Source: Zea mays (Eukaryota; Streptophyta; Magnoliopsida; Poales; Poaceae). Taken from it: a DNA stretch of 64,000 nucleotides. The notes below the pieces were generated by a model. That model had not been told where the DNA came from. It did no database searches and saw only the letters and a list, made by a program, of their open reading frames with translations. The DNA lies in NCBI RefSeq assembly GCF_902167145.1, contig NW_023366915.1:124001-188000 (forward strand), written 5' to 3'. Below, one piece after another: positions 1 through 11,496 of this stretch (the first letter of the stretch is position 1; every line of letters starts with the position of its first letter). The translations under genes and the position numbers were made by a program.

Positions 1-2586
1 TTTCTTGGTCAAAAATCCGTAGGTGTTAGCCTTCAGTATTATTGAAAATGGTCGTTCATGGCTATTTTCGACAAAAATGGGGGTTGTGTGGCCATTGATC
101 ATCGACCAGAGGCTCATACACCTCACCCCACATATGTTTCCTTGCCATAGATCACATTCTTGGATTTCTGGTGGAGACCATTTCTTGGTCAAAAATCCGT
201 AGGTGTTAGCCTTCGATATTATTGAAAATGGTCGTTCATGGCTATTTTCGACAAAAATGGGGGTTGTGTGGCCATTGATCATCGACCAGACGCTCATACA
301 CCTCACCCCACATATGTTTCCTTGCCATAGATCACATTCTTGGATTTCTGGTGGAGACCATTTCTTGGTCAAAAATCCGTAGGTGTTAGCCTTCGGTATT
401 ATTGAAAATGGTCGTTCATGGCTATTTTCGACAAAAATGGGGGTTGTGTGGCCATTGATCATCGACCAGACGCTCATACACCTCACCCCACATATGTTTC
501 CTTGTCAGAGATCACATTCTTGGATTTCTGGTGGAGACCATTTCTTGGTCAAAAATCCGTAGGTGTTAGCCTTCGATATTATTGAAAATGGTCGTTCATG
601 GCTATTTTTGACAAAAGTGGGGGTTGTGTGGCCATTGATCGTCGACCAGAGGCTCATACACCTCACCCCACATATGTTTCCTTGCCATAGATCACATTCT
701 TGGATTTCTGGTGGAGACCATTTCTTGGTCAAAAATCCGTAGGTGTTAGCCTTCGGTATTATTGAAAATGGTCGTTCATGTCTATTTTCGACAAAAATGG
801 GGGTTGTGTGGCCATTGATCATCGACTAGAGGCTCATACACCTTCATTCATGGCTATTTTTGACAAAAATGGGGGTTGTGTGGCCATTGATCATCGACCA
901 GAGGCTCATACACCTCACCCCACATATGTTTCCTTGCCATAGATCACATTCTTGGATTTCTGGTGGAGACCATTTCTTGGTCAAAAATCCGTAGGTGTTA
1001 TTCTTGGATTTCTGGTGGAGACCATTTCTTGGTTAAAAATCCGTAGGTGTTAGCCTTCGATATTATTGAAAATGGTCGTTCATGGCTATTTTCGACAAAA
1101 ATGGGGGTTGTGTGGCCATTGATCATCGACGAGAGGCTCATACACCTCACCCCACATATGTTTCCTTGCCATAGATCACATTCTTGGATTTTTGGTGGAG
1201 ACCATTTCTTGGTCAAAAACTCGTACGTGTTAGCCTTCGATATTATTGAAAATGGCCGTTCATGGCTATTTTCGACAAAAATGGGGGTTGTGTGGCCATT
1301 GATCATCGACCAGAGGCTCATACACCTCACCCCACATATGTTTCCTTGCCATAGATCACATTCTTGCATTTCTGGTGGAGACCATTTCTTGGTTAAAAAT
1401 CCGTAGGTGTTAGCCTTCGGTATTATTGAAAATGGTCGTTCATGGCTATTTTCGACAAAAATGGGGGTTGTGTGGCCATTGATCATCGACCAGACGCTCA
1501 TACACCTCACCCCACATATGTTTCCTTGCCATAGATCACATTCTTGGATTTCTGGTGGAGACCATTTCTAGGTCAAAAATCTGTAGGTGTTAGCCTTCGG
1601 TATTATTGAAAATGGTCGTTCATGGCTATTTTCGACAAAAATGGGGGTTGTGTGGCCATTGATCATCGACCAGATGCTCATACACCTCACCCCACATATG
1701 TTTCCTTGTCGTAGATCACATTCTTGGATTTCTGGTGGAGACCATTTCTTGGTCAAAAATCCGTAGGTGTTAGCCTTCGATATTATTGAAAATGGTCGTT
1801 CATGGCTATTTTTGACAAAAATGGGGGTTGTGTGGCCATTGATCGTCGACCAGAGGCTCATACACCTCACCCCACATATGTTTCCTTGCCATAGATCACA
1901 TTCTTGGATTTCTGGTGGAGACCATTTCTTGGTCAAAAATCCGTAGGTGTTAGCCTTCGGTATTATTGAAAATGGTCGTTCATGGCTATTTTCGACAAAA
2001 ATGGGGGTTGTGTGGCCATTGATCATCGACTAGAGGCTCATACACCTTCATTCATGGCTATTTTCGACAAAAATGGGGGTTGTGTGGCCATTGATCATCG
2101 ACCAGAGGCTCATACACCAATCCCCACATATGTTTCCTTGCCATAGATCACATTCTTGGATTTCTGGTGGAGACCATTTCTTGGTCAAAAATCCATAGGT
2201 GTTAGCCTTCGGTATTATTGAAAATGGTCGTTCATGGCTATTTTCATAAAAAATGGGGGTTGTGTGGCCATTGATCATCGACCAGAGGCTCATACACCTC
2301 ACCCCACATATGTTTCCTTGCCATAGATCACATTCTTGGATTTCTGGTGGAGACCATTTCTTGGTCAAAAATCCGTAGGTGTTAGCCTTCGGTATTATTG
2401 AAAATGGTCGTTCATGGCTATTTTTGGCAAAAATGGGGGTTGTGTGGCCATTGATCGTCGACCAGAGGCTCATACACCTCACCCCACATATGTTTCCTTG
2501 CCATAGATCACATTCTTGGATTTCTGGTGGAGACCATTTCTTGGTCAAAAATCCATACGTGTTAGCCTTTGGTATTTTTGAAAATG

Positions 2587-2650
2587 GTCGCTCATGGCTA
2601 TTTTCAAGGTTGCTCATGGCTATTTTCAAGGTCGCTCATGGCTATTTTCA
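2587..2650 (-). repeat. 22-bp triplication inside a knob monomer
   Basis: Three head-to-tail copies of a 22-bp piece (CTCATGGCTATTTTCAAG core) start at 2587, 2609 and 2631 within one monomer. The same structure recurs at +3588 (6175-6238). Two-copy versions occur elsewhere in both orientations, for example near 37157, 38112, 41560, 43330, 43716, 45980, 50400, 51270 and 54560, so this is an internal duplication that spread through the array. Confidence 0.85.
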
Positions 2651-2651
2651 T

Positions 2652-2693
2652 AAATACCGAAGGCTAACACCTACGGATCTTTGACCAAGAAAT
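2652..2693 (+). repeat. Short inverted knob180 fragment (unit A)
   Basis: About 42 bp of forward-oriented monomer (ATACCGAAGGCTAACACC to GACCAAGAAATGG) sits inside a reverse-oriented block. Its right edge reads from AAGAAATGG straight into GGGGTTGTGTGG, sharing AAATGG. The variant GATCTTTGACC, instead of the common GATTTTTGACC, marks this junction and is found again at 6282 and 40131. Confidence 0.85.
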
Positions 2694-3768
2694 GGGGGTT
2701 GTGTGGCCATTGATCATCGACCCGAGGCTCATACACCTCACCCCACATATGTTTCCTTGCCATAGATCACATTCTTGGATTTCTGGTGGAGACCATTTCT
2801 TGGTCAAAACCTCACCCCACATATGTTTCCTTGCCATAGATTACATTCTTGGATTTCTGGTGGAGACCATTTCTTGGTCAAAATCCGTAGGTGCTAGCCT
2901 TCGGTATTATTGAAAATGGTCGTTCATGGCTATTTTCGACAAAAATGGGGGTTGTGTGGCCATTGATCATCGACCAGAGGCTCATACACCTCACCCCACA
3001 TATGTTTCCTTGCCATAGATCACATTCTTGGATTTCTGGTGGAGACCATTTCTTGGTCAAAAACTCGTACGTGTTAGCCTTCGGTATTATTGAAAATGGT
3101 CGTTCATGGCTATTTTCGACAAAAATGGGGGTTGTGTGGCCATTGATCATCGACCAGACGCTCATACACCTCACCCCACATATGTTTCCTTGCCATAGAT
3201 CACATTCTTGGATTTCTGGTGGAGACCATTTCTTGGTTAAAAACTCGTACGTGTTAGCCTCTAATATTATTGAAAATGGTTGTTCATGGCTATTTTCGAC
3301 AAAAATGGGGGTTGTGTGGCCATTGATCATCGACCAGAGGCTCATACACCTCACCCCACATATGTTTCCTTGCCATAGATCACATTCTTGGATTTCTGGT
3401 GGAGACCATTACTTGGTTAAAAATCCGTACGTGTTAGCCTTCGGTATTATTGAAAATGGTCGTTCATGGCTATTTTCGACAAAAATGGGGGTTGTGTAGC
3501 CATTGATCATCGACCAGAGGCTTGTACACTTCACCCCACATATGTTTTCTTGCCATAGATCAGAATCTTGGATTTCTCGTGGAGACCATTTGTTGGTCAA
3601 AAATTCGTAGGTGTTAGCCTTCGGTATTATTGAAAATGGTCGTTCATGGCTATTTTCGACAAAAATGGGGGTTGTGTGGCCATTGATCTTCGACCAGAGG
3701 CTCATACACCTCACTACACATATGTTTCCTTGTCGTAGATCACATTCTTGGATTTCTGGTGGAGACAA

Positions 3769-6700
3769 TTTCTTGGTCAAAAATCTGTAGGTGTTAGCCT
3801 TCGATATTATTGAAAATGGTCGTTCATGGCTATTTTCGACAAAAATGGGGGTTGTGTGGCCATTGATCATCGACCAGACGCTCATACACCTCACCCCACA
3901 TATGTTTCCTTGCCATAGATCACATTCTTGGATTTCTGGTGGAGACCATTTCTTGGTCAAAAATCCGTAGGTGTTAGCCTTCGGTATTATTGAAAATGGT
4001 CGTTCATGGCTATTTTCGACAAAAATGGGGGTTGTGTGGCCATTGATCATCGACCAGACGCTCATACACCTCACCCCACATATGTTTCCTTGTCAGAGAT
4101 CACATTCTTGGATTTCTGGTGGAGACCATTTCTTGGTCAAAAATCCGTAGGTGTTAGCCTTCGATATTATTGAAAATGGTCGTTCATGGCTATTTTTGAC
4201 AAAAGTGGGGGTTGTGTGGCCATTGATCGTCGACCAGAGGCTCATACAGCTCACCCCACATATGTTTCCTTGCCATAGATCACATTCTTGGATTTCTGGT
4301 GGAGACCATTTCTTGGTCAAAAATCCGTAGGTGTTAGCCTTCGGTATTATTGAAAATGGTCGTTCATGTCTATTTTCGACAAAAATGGGGGTTGTGTGGC
4401 CATTGATCATCGACTAGAGGCTCATACACCTTCATTCATGGCTATTTTCGACAAAAATGGGGGTTGTGTGGCCATTGATCATCGACCAGAGGCTCATACA
4501 CCTCACCCCACATATGTTTCCTTGCCATAGATCACATTCTTGGATTTCTGGTGGAGACCATTTCTTGGTCAAAAATCCGTAGGTGTTATTCTTGGATTTC
4601 TGGTGGAGACCATTTCTTGGTTAAAAATCCGTAGGTGTTAGCCTTCGATATTATTGAAAATGGTCGTTCATGGCTATTTTCGACAAAAATGGGGGTTGTG
4701 TGGCCATTGATCATCGACGAGAGGCTCATACACCTCACCCCACATATGTTTCCTTGCCATAGATCACATTCTTGGATTTTTGGTGGAGACCATTTCTTGG
4801 TCAAAAACTCGTACGTGTTAGCCTTCGATATTATTGAAAATGGCCGTTCATGGCTATTTTCGACAAAAATGGGGGTTGTGTGGCCATTGATCATCGACCA
4901 GAGGCTCATACACCTCACCCCACATATGTTTCCTTGCCATAGATCACATTCTTGCATTTCTGGTGGAGACCATTTCTTGGTTAAAAATCCGTAGGTGTTA
5001 GCCTTCGGTATTATTGAAAATGGTCGTTCATGGCTATTTTCGACAAAAATGGGGGTTGTGTGGCCATTGATCATCGACCAGACGCTCATACACCTCACCC
5101 CACATATGTTTCCTTGCCATAGATCACATTCTTGGATTTCTGGTGGAGACCATTTCTAGGTCAAAAATCTGTAGGTGTTAGCCTTCGGTATTATTGAAAA
5201 TGGTCGTTCATGGCTATTTTCGACAAAAATGGGGGTTGTGTGGCCATTGATCATCGACCAGATGCTCATACACCTCACCCCACATATGTTTCCTTGTCGT
5301 AGATCACATTCTTGGATTTCTGGTGGAGACCATTTCTTGGTCAAAAATCCGTAGGTGTTAGCCTTCGATATTATTGAAAATGGTCGTTCATGGCTATTTT
5401 TGACAAAAATGGGGGTTGTGTGGCCATTGATCGTCGACCAGAGGCTCATACACCTCACCCCACATATGTTTCCTTGCCATAGATCACATTCTTGGATTTC
5501 TGGTGGAGACCATTTCTTGGTCAAAAATCCGTAGGTGTTAGCCTTCGGTATTATTGAAAATGGTCGTTCATGGCTATTTTCGACAAAAATGGGGGTTGTG
5601 TGGCCATTGATCATCGACTAGAGGCTCATACACCTTCATTCATGGCTATTTTCGACAAAAATGGGGGTTGTGTGGCCATTGATCATCGACCAGAGGCTCA
5701 TACACCAATCCCCACATATGTTTCCTTGCCATAGATCACATTCTTGGATTTCTGGTGGAGACCATTTCTTGGTCAAAAATCCATAGGTGTTAGCCTTCGG
5801 TATTATTGAAAATGGTCGTTCATGGCTATTTTCATAAAAAATGGGGGTTGTGTGGCCATTGATCATCGACCAGAGGCTCATACACCTCACCCCACATATG
5901 TTTCCTTGCCATAGATCACATTCTTGGATTTCTGGTGGAGACCATTTCTTGGTCAAAAATCCGTAGGTGTTAGCCTTCGATATTATTGAAAATGGTCGTT
6001 CATGGCTATTTTTGGCAAAAATGGGGGTTGTGTGGCCATTGATCGTCGACCAGAGGCTCATACACCTCACCCCACATATGTTTCCTTGCCATAGATCACA
6101 TTCTTGGATTTCTGGTGGAGACCATTTCTTGGTCAAAAATCCATACGTGTTAGCCTTTGGTATTTTTGAAAATGGTCGCTCATGGCTATTTTCAAGGTTG
6201 CTCATGGCTATTTTCAAGGTCGCTCATGGCTATTTTCATAAATACCGAAGGCTAACACCTACGGATCTTTGACCAAGAAATGGGGGTTGTGTGGCCATTG
6301 ATCATCGACCCGAGGCTCATACACCTCACCCCACATATGTTTCCTTGCCATAGATCACATTCTTGGATTTCTGGTGGAGACCATTTCTTGGTCAAAACCT
6401 CACCCCACATATGTTTCCTTGCCATAGATTACATTCTTGGATTTCTGGTGGAGACCATTTCTTGGTCAAAATCCGTAGGTGCTAGCCTTCGGTATTATTG
6501 AAAATGGTCGTTCATGGCTATTTTCGACAAAAATGGGGGTTGTGTGGCCATTGATCATCGACCAGAGGCTCATACACCTCACCCCACATATGTTTCCTTG
6601 CCATAGATCACATTCTTGGATTTCTGGTGGAGACCATTTCTTGGTCAAAAACTCGTACGTGTTAGCCTTCGGTATTATTGAAAATGGTCGTTCATGGCTA

Positions 6701-7356
6701 TTTTCGACAAAAATGGGGGTTGTGTGGCCATTGATCATCGACCAGACGCTCATACACCTCACCCCACATATGTTTCCTTGCCATAGATCACATTCTTGGA
6801 TTTCTGGTGGAGACCATTTCTTGGTTAAAAACTCGTACGTGTTAGCCTCTAATATTATTGAAAATGGTTGTTCATGGCTATTTTCGACAAAAATGGGGGT
6901 TGTGTGGCCATTGATCATCGACCAGAGGCTCATACACCTCACCCCACATATGTTTCCTTGCCATAGATCACATTCTTGGATTTCTGGTGGAGACCATTAC
7001 TTGGTCAAAAATCCGTACGTGTTAGCCTTCGGTATTATTGAAAATGGTCGTTCATGGCTATTTTCGACAAAAATGGGGGTTGTGTAGCCATTGATCATCG
7101 ACCAGAAGCTTGTACACTTCACCCCACATATGTTTTCTTGCCATAGATCAGAATCTTGGATTTCTCGTGGAGACCATTTGTTGGTCAAAAATTCGTAGGT
7201 GTTAGCCTTCGGTATTATTGAAAATGGTCGTTCATGGCTATTTTCGACAAAAATGGGGGTTGTGTGGCCATTGATCTTCGACCAGAGGCTCATACACCTC
7301 ACTACACATATGTTTCCTTGTCGTAGATCACATTCTTGGATTTCTGGTGGAGACCA
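3769..7356 (-). repeat. Higher-order knob180 unit B (3588 bp)
   Basis: This is the second copy of the 3588-bp block. Differences from copy A seen by eye include C to G at about 4250 (CACCTCACC to CAGCTCACC), the TATT context near 5979, and GAGGCTTG to GAAGCTTG near 7107. The sequence after 7356 does not continue as a third copy; it passes into monomers with the GGCAAAATGGGGG variant. The near-identity points to a recent unequal exchange or segmental duplication inside the satellite. Confidence 0.9.
6240..6281 (+). repeat. Short inverted knob180 fragment (unit B)
   Basis: This is the copy of the 2652-2693 flipped fragment at offset 3588, with the same edges and the same GATCTTTGACC marker. 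It shows that the flip preceded the 3588-bp duplication. Confidence 0.85.
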
Positions 7357-8489
7357 TTTCTTGGTCAAAAATCCGTAGGTGTTAGCCTTCGATATTATTG
7401 AAAATGGTCATTCATGGCTATTTTCGGCAAAATGGGGGTTGTGTGGCCATTGATCGTCGACCAGAGGCTCATACACCTCACCCCACATATGTTTCCTTGT
7501 CGTAGATCACATTCTTGGATTTCTGGTGGAGACCATTTCTTGGTCAAAAATCCGTAGGTGTTAGCCTTCGATATTATTGAAAATTGTCATTCATGGCTAT
7601 TTTCGGCAAAATGGGGGTTGTGTGGCCATTGATCGTCGACCAGAGGCTCATACACCTCACCCCACATATGTTTCCTTGCCATAGATCACATTCTTGGATT
7701 TCTGGTGGAGACCATTTCTTGGTCAAAAATCCGTAGGTGTTAGCCTTCGATATTATTGAAAATGGTCGTTCATGGCTATTTTCGAAAAAATGGGGGTTGT
7801 GTGGCCATTGATCATCGACCAGAGGCTCATACATCTCACCCCACATATGTTTCCTTGCCATAGATCACATTCTTGGATTTCTGGTGGAGACCATTTCTTG
7901 GTCAAAAATCCGTACGTGTTAGCCTTCGGTATTATTGAAAATGGTCGTTCATGGCTATTTTCGACAAAAATGGGGGTTGTGTGGCCATTGATCATCGACC
8001 AGAGGCTCGTACACTTCACCCCACATATGTTTTCTTGCCATAAATCAGAATCTTGGATTTCTCGTGGAGACCATTTGTTGGTCAAAAATTCGTAGGTGTT
8101 AGCCTTCGGTATTATTGAAAATGGTCGTTCATGGCTATTTTCGACAAAAATGGGGGTTGTGTGGCCATTGATCATCGACCAGACGCTCATACACCTCACC
8201 CCACATATGTTTCCTTGCCATAGATCACATTCTTGGATTTCAGGTGGAGACCATTTCTTGGTCAAAAATCCGTAGGTGTTAGCCTTCGATATTATTGAAA
8301 ATGGTCATTCATGGCTATTTTTGACAAAAATGGGGGTTTTGTGGCCATTGATCTTCCACCAGAGGCTCATACACCTCACCCCACATATGTTTCCTTGCCA
8401 TAGATCACATTCTTGGATTTCTGGTGGAGACCATTTCTTGGTCAAAAATTTGTAGGTGTTAGCCTTCGGTATTATTGTAAATGGTCATT

Positions 8490-10207
8490 CTATGGCAAGG
8501 AAACATATGTGGGGTGAAGTGTATGAGCGTCTGGTCGATGATCAATGGCCACACAACCCCCATTTTTGCCGAAAATAGCCATGAGCGACCATTTTCAATA
8601 ATACTAGAGGCTAAGACCTACGGATTTTTGCCCATGAAATGGTCTCCACCAGAAATCCAAGAATGTGATCTATGGCAAGGAAACATATGTGGGGTGAGGT
8701 GTATGAGCCTCTGGTCGATGATCAATGGCCACACAACCCCCTTTTTTTGTCGAAAATAGCCATGAACAACCATTTTCAATAATATCGAAGGCTAACACCT
8801 ACGGATTTTTCACCAAGAAATGGTCTCCACCAGAAATCCAAGAATGTGATCTACGACAAGGAAACATATGTGGGGTGAGGTGTATGAGCCTCTGGTCGAC
8901 GATCAATGGCCACACAACCCCCATTTTGCCGAAAATAGCCATGAATGACCATTTTCAATAATACCGAAGGCTAACACCTACGGATTTTTGACCAAGAAAT
9001 GGTCTCCAGCAGAAATCCAAGAATGTGATCTATGGCAAGGAAACATATGTGGGGTGAGGTGTACGAGCATCTGGTCGATGATCAATGGCCACACAACCCC
9101 CATTTTTGTCAAAAATTGCCATGAACGACTATTTTCAATAATACCGAAGGCTAACACCTACGGATTTCTGACCAAGAAATCGTCTCCACCAGAAATCCAA
9201 AAATGTGATATATGGCAAGGAAACATATGTGGGGTGAGGTGTACGAGACTCTGGTCGATGATCAATGGCCACACAACCCCCATTTTTGTCGAAAATAGCC
9301 ATGAACGACATTTTCAATAATACCAAATGCTAACACCTACGGATTTTTGACCAAAAATGGTCTCCACCAGAAATCCAAGAATGTGATCTATGGCAAGGAA
9401 ACATATGTGGGGTGAGGTGTACGAGCCTCTGGTCGATGATCAATGGCCACACAACCCCCATTTTTGTCGAAAATAGCCATGAACGACCATTTTCAAAAAT
9501 ACCGAAGACTAACACCTACAGATTTTTGACCAAGAAATGGTCTCCACCAGAAATCCAAGAATGTGATCTATGGCAAGGAAACATATGTGGTTGAGGTGTA
9601 CGAGCCTCTGGTCGATGATCAATGGCCACACAACCCCCATTTTTGTCGAAAATAGCCATGAACGACCATTTTCAATAATACCGAAGGCTAACACGTACGA
9701 GTTTTTGACCAAGAAATGGTCTCCACTAGAAATCCAAGAATGTGATCTATGGCAAGGAAACATATGTGGGGTGAGGTTTATGAGCCTCTAGTCGATGATA
9801 AATGGCCACACAACCCCCATTTTTTATGAAAATAGCCATGAGCGACCATTTTCAATAATACTAGAGGCTAACACCTACAGATTTTAGACCAAGAAATGGT
9901 CTCCACCAGAAATCCAAGAATGTGATCTATGGCAAGGAAACATATGTGGGTGTCGAAAATAGCCATGAACGACCATTTTCAATAATACCGAAGGCTAACA
10001 CCTACGGATTTTTGACCAAGAAATGGTCTCCACCAGAAATCCAAGAATGTAATCTATGGCAAGGAAACATATGTGAGGTGAGGTTTATGAGCCTCTAGTC
10101 GATGATAAATGGCCACACAACCCCCATTTTTTATGAAAATAGCCATGAGCGACCATTTTCAATAATACTAGAGGCTAAGACCTACGGATTTTTGACCAAG
10201 AAATGGT
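8490..10207 (+). repeat. knob180 satellite, forward block left of the copia insertion
   Basis: At about 8490 the array turns from reverse to forward: the sequence passes from TAAATGGTCATTC to TATGGCAAGGAAACATATG. About nine to ten monomers follow. Near 9900-9960 is a shortened variant with GATTTTAGACC followed by CATATGTGGGTGTCG that recurs elsewhere in both orientations. The block is cut at 10207 by the retrotransposon and continues at 35595. Confidence 0.93.
10203..10207 (+). repeat. Target-site duplication, left copy (ATGGT)
   Basis: ATGGT lies directly before the TG of the first LTR. The identical 5 bp follow the CA of the fourth LTR at 35595-35599. Removing everything between and one ATGGT restores an ordinary knob monomer (ACCAAGAAATGGTCTCCACC), so this is the original insertion site. 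Confidence 0.95.
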
Positions 10208-10349
10208 TGAAAGGGAATTAGGCTTACACCTAGTTCCTATATAATTTTGGTGGTTGAATTGCCCAACACAAACAATTGGACTGACTAGTTTTGCTCTAGA
10301 TTATATGTTCTACAGGTGCCAAAGGTTCATCTATAACCATACTAAATCG

Positions 10350-10806
10350 ACTGTCCGAAATACCGTAGATTATTCCGGACAGGAGAAGCTTTTTGGAAAA
10401 ACAGGCCAAGCGCGGACTGTCCGGGCCCTTGCGGCGGACCGTCCGCGACACAAGGATGTCACTCGGCCAGAACCAATGCAAAAATCGAAGTCTACACTAT
10501 GGACTGTCCGTAGGAAAAGCAAAGACCGTCCGAGCCCTTGCGCGGACCGTCCGGCCTCTGGCGCGGACCGTCCGGTAGGTGAGAAACCGAAAAACCCGAA
10601 GGTGACGGGTTCGGAGAAATGAATTATAGCGGGTTCGCGGACCGTCCGGGCCAGGATCGCGGACCGTCCGTGACTGGGTCTGTCTGACATCTGACAACGC
10701 ATTAAATGCAATATAGCCGTTGATATAGCCGTTACTGCTGACCGTTGCATTTTCAGCCGTTGATCTACTGGGGCGGACCGTCCAGACCTGGCACGCGGAC
10801 CGTCCG
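10350..10806. promoter_or_regulatory. Cluster of CGGAC-C-GTCCG near-palindromes in LTR U3
   Basis: About ten copies of CGGACCGTCCG or one-base variants (CGGAC, one central base, GTCCG) lie upstream of the TATA box. They include tandem copies on a 21-bp period (GCGGACCGTCCGGCCTCTG). The same cluster is present in all four LTRs; LTR2 lacks one 21-bp unit. Palindromic motif families in U3 are described for maize Sireviruses. A role as binding sites or as CpG-rich methylation targets is inference. Confidence 0.8.
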
Positions 10807-10848
10807 CGCTCAGCAGAATGGAGCAACGGCTAGGAAGTGGTTGGTGGC

Positions 10849-10856
10849 TATAAATA
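10849..10856 (+). promoter_or_regulatory. TATA box of LTR1
   Basis: TATAAATA lies in the context GGTGGCTATAAATACAACC, just downstream of the near-palindrome cluster. Transcription would be expected to start about 30 bp further on. The four LTRs agree here exactly. Confidence 0.85.
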
Positions 10857-11450
10857 CAACCCCAACCACCTCCATTCACTTCATCCAAGCATTCCAACCT
10901 TCAACATTCAATACAAGAGCTAGCATTCCATTCCAAGACACATTCAAAGCCTCCATCTCTCCAAGTTTCACAATTGAGAAAAGAGATCATTAGTGATTAG
11001 TGACTTGAGAGAGAAAGTGATCCGTGTGTTATTCGTCGCTCTTGTCGCTTGGCCTTTTTGCAATCGTGCTTTCTTGATTCTTTCATTACGATCAAGCACT
11101 CACTTGTAATCGAGGCAAGAGGCACCAATTGTGTGGTGGCCCTTGTGGGAACTTTGTGTTCCAAGTGATTGAGAAGAGAAAGCTCACTCGATCCGTGGGA
11201 TCGTTTGAGAGAGGGAAGGGTTGAAAGAGACCCGGCCTTTGTGGCCTCCTCAACGGGGAGTAGGTTTGCAAGAACCGAACCTCGGTAAAACAAATCCGCG
11301 TGTTACACTCTTCATTTGCTTGCGATTTGTTTTCCACCCTCTCTCGCGGACTCGTTTCTTTATTACTAACGCTAACCCGGCTTGTAGTTGTGTTTATATT
11401 TGTAAATTTCAGTTTCGCCCTATTCACCCCCCCTCTAGGCGACTTTCAAT

Positions 11451-11462
11451 TGGTATCAAAGC
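11451..11462 (+). other. Primer-binding site, copy 1
   Basis: TGGTATCAAAGC begins two bases after LTR1. It differs at one base from the usual copia site TGGTATCAGAGC, complementary to the 3' end of initiator tRNA-Met. Confidence 0.85.
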
Positions 11463-11496
11463 TCGGTGCTTCATTAGAGCCTAACCGCTCGAAGTG

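Larger units (their letters stand above)
181..3768 (-). repeat. Higher-order knob180 unit A (3588 bp)
   Basis: This is the first copy of a 3588-bp block of about 20 monomers that is repeated directly downstream. It carries the same sequence of odd monomers as copy B at a constant offset of 3588: the deletion variants near 842, 1000 and 2045, the 22-bp triplication at 2587, the small inverted fragment at 2652 and the shortened monomer near 2806. By eye only about 6 to 10 base differences separate the copies, whereas neighbouring monomers differ far more. Boundaries are accurate to a few tens of bases. Confidence 0.9.
1..8489 (-). repeat. knob180 satellite array, reverse-oriented block
   Basis: About 47 tandem monomers of roughly 180 bp, read here as the complement of the usual monomer (forward orientation defined by GGCCACACAACCCCC followed by CCATTTTTGTCG). 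The motifs ATTATTGAAAATGGTCGTTC, CCACATATGTTTCCTTG and GGTGGAGACCATTTCTTGG recur every 180 bp. The unit matches my knowledge of the maize heterochromatic knob 180-bp repeat. Several monomers are shortened by internal deletion, for example near 842, 1000, 2045 and 2806. No gene is present; open frames here follow from the unit length being divisible by 3. Confidence 0.95.
10208..11448 (+). repeat. LTR1 (outer left, 1241 bp)
   Basis: The LTR starts TGAAAGG and ends CTTTCA. It holds a cluster of CGGAC-C-GTCCG motifs, a TATA box at 10849 and the TTCACCCCCCC-rich end. Against LTR4 I count about 11 differences by eye (under 1 percent), indicating a young insertion. Changes private to LTR1 include CCGTAGG near 10508, CCGTGACT near 10670, CCAGACC near 10782 and GTGTTACAC near 11302. 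Confidence 0.95.

Noticed and set aside
505..8961. Long open frames with a repeated 60-residue unit on both strands of the satellite
   Set aside because: They follow from a 180-bp unit without stops and shift or break at each indel. There is no start context, domain or selection signal, so they were not annotated as genes.
1..10207. Regular direct repeats suggesting a CRISPR-like array
   Set aside because: The unit is a contiguous 180-bp satellite monomer with no spacers, and the context is a plant genome.
10370..10897. Frames of 100-175 codons within the LTRs with repeated Arg-Thr-Val-Arg
   Set aside because: Produced by the CGGACCGTCCG motifs, present on both strands, with no recognisable domain. 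The same frames recur in each LTR.
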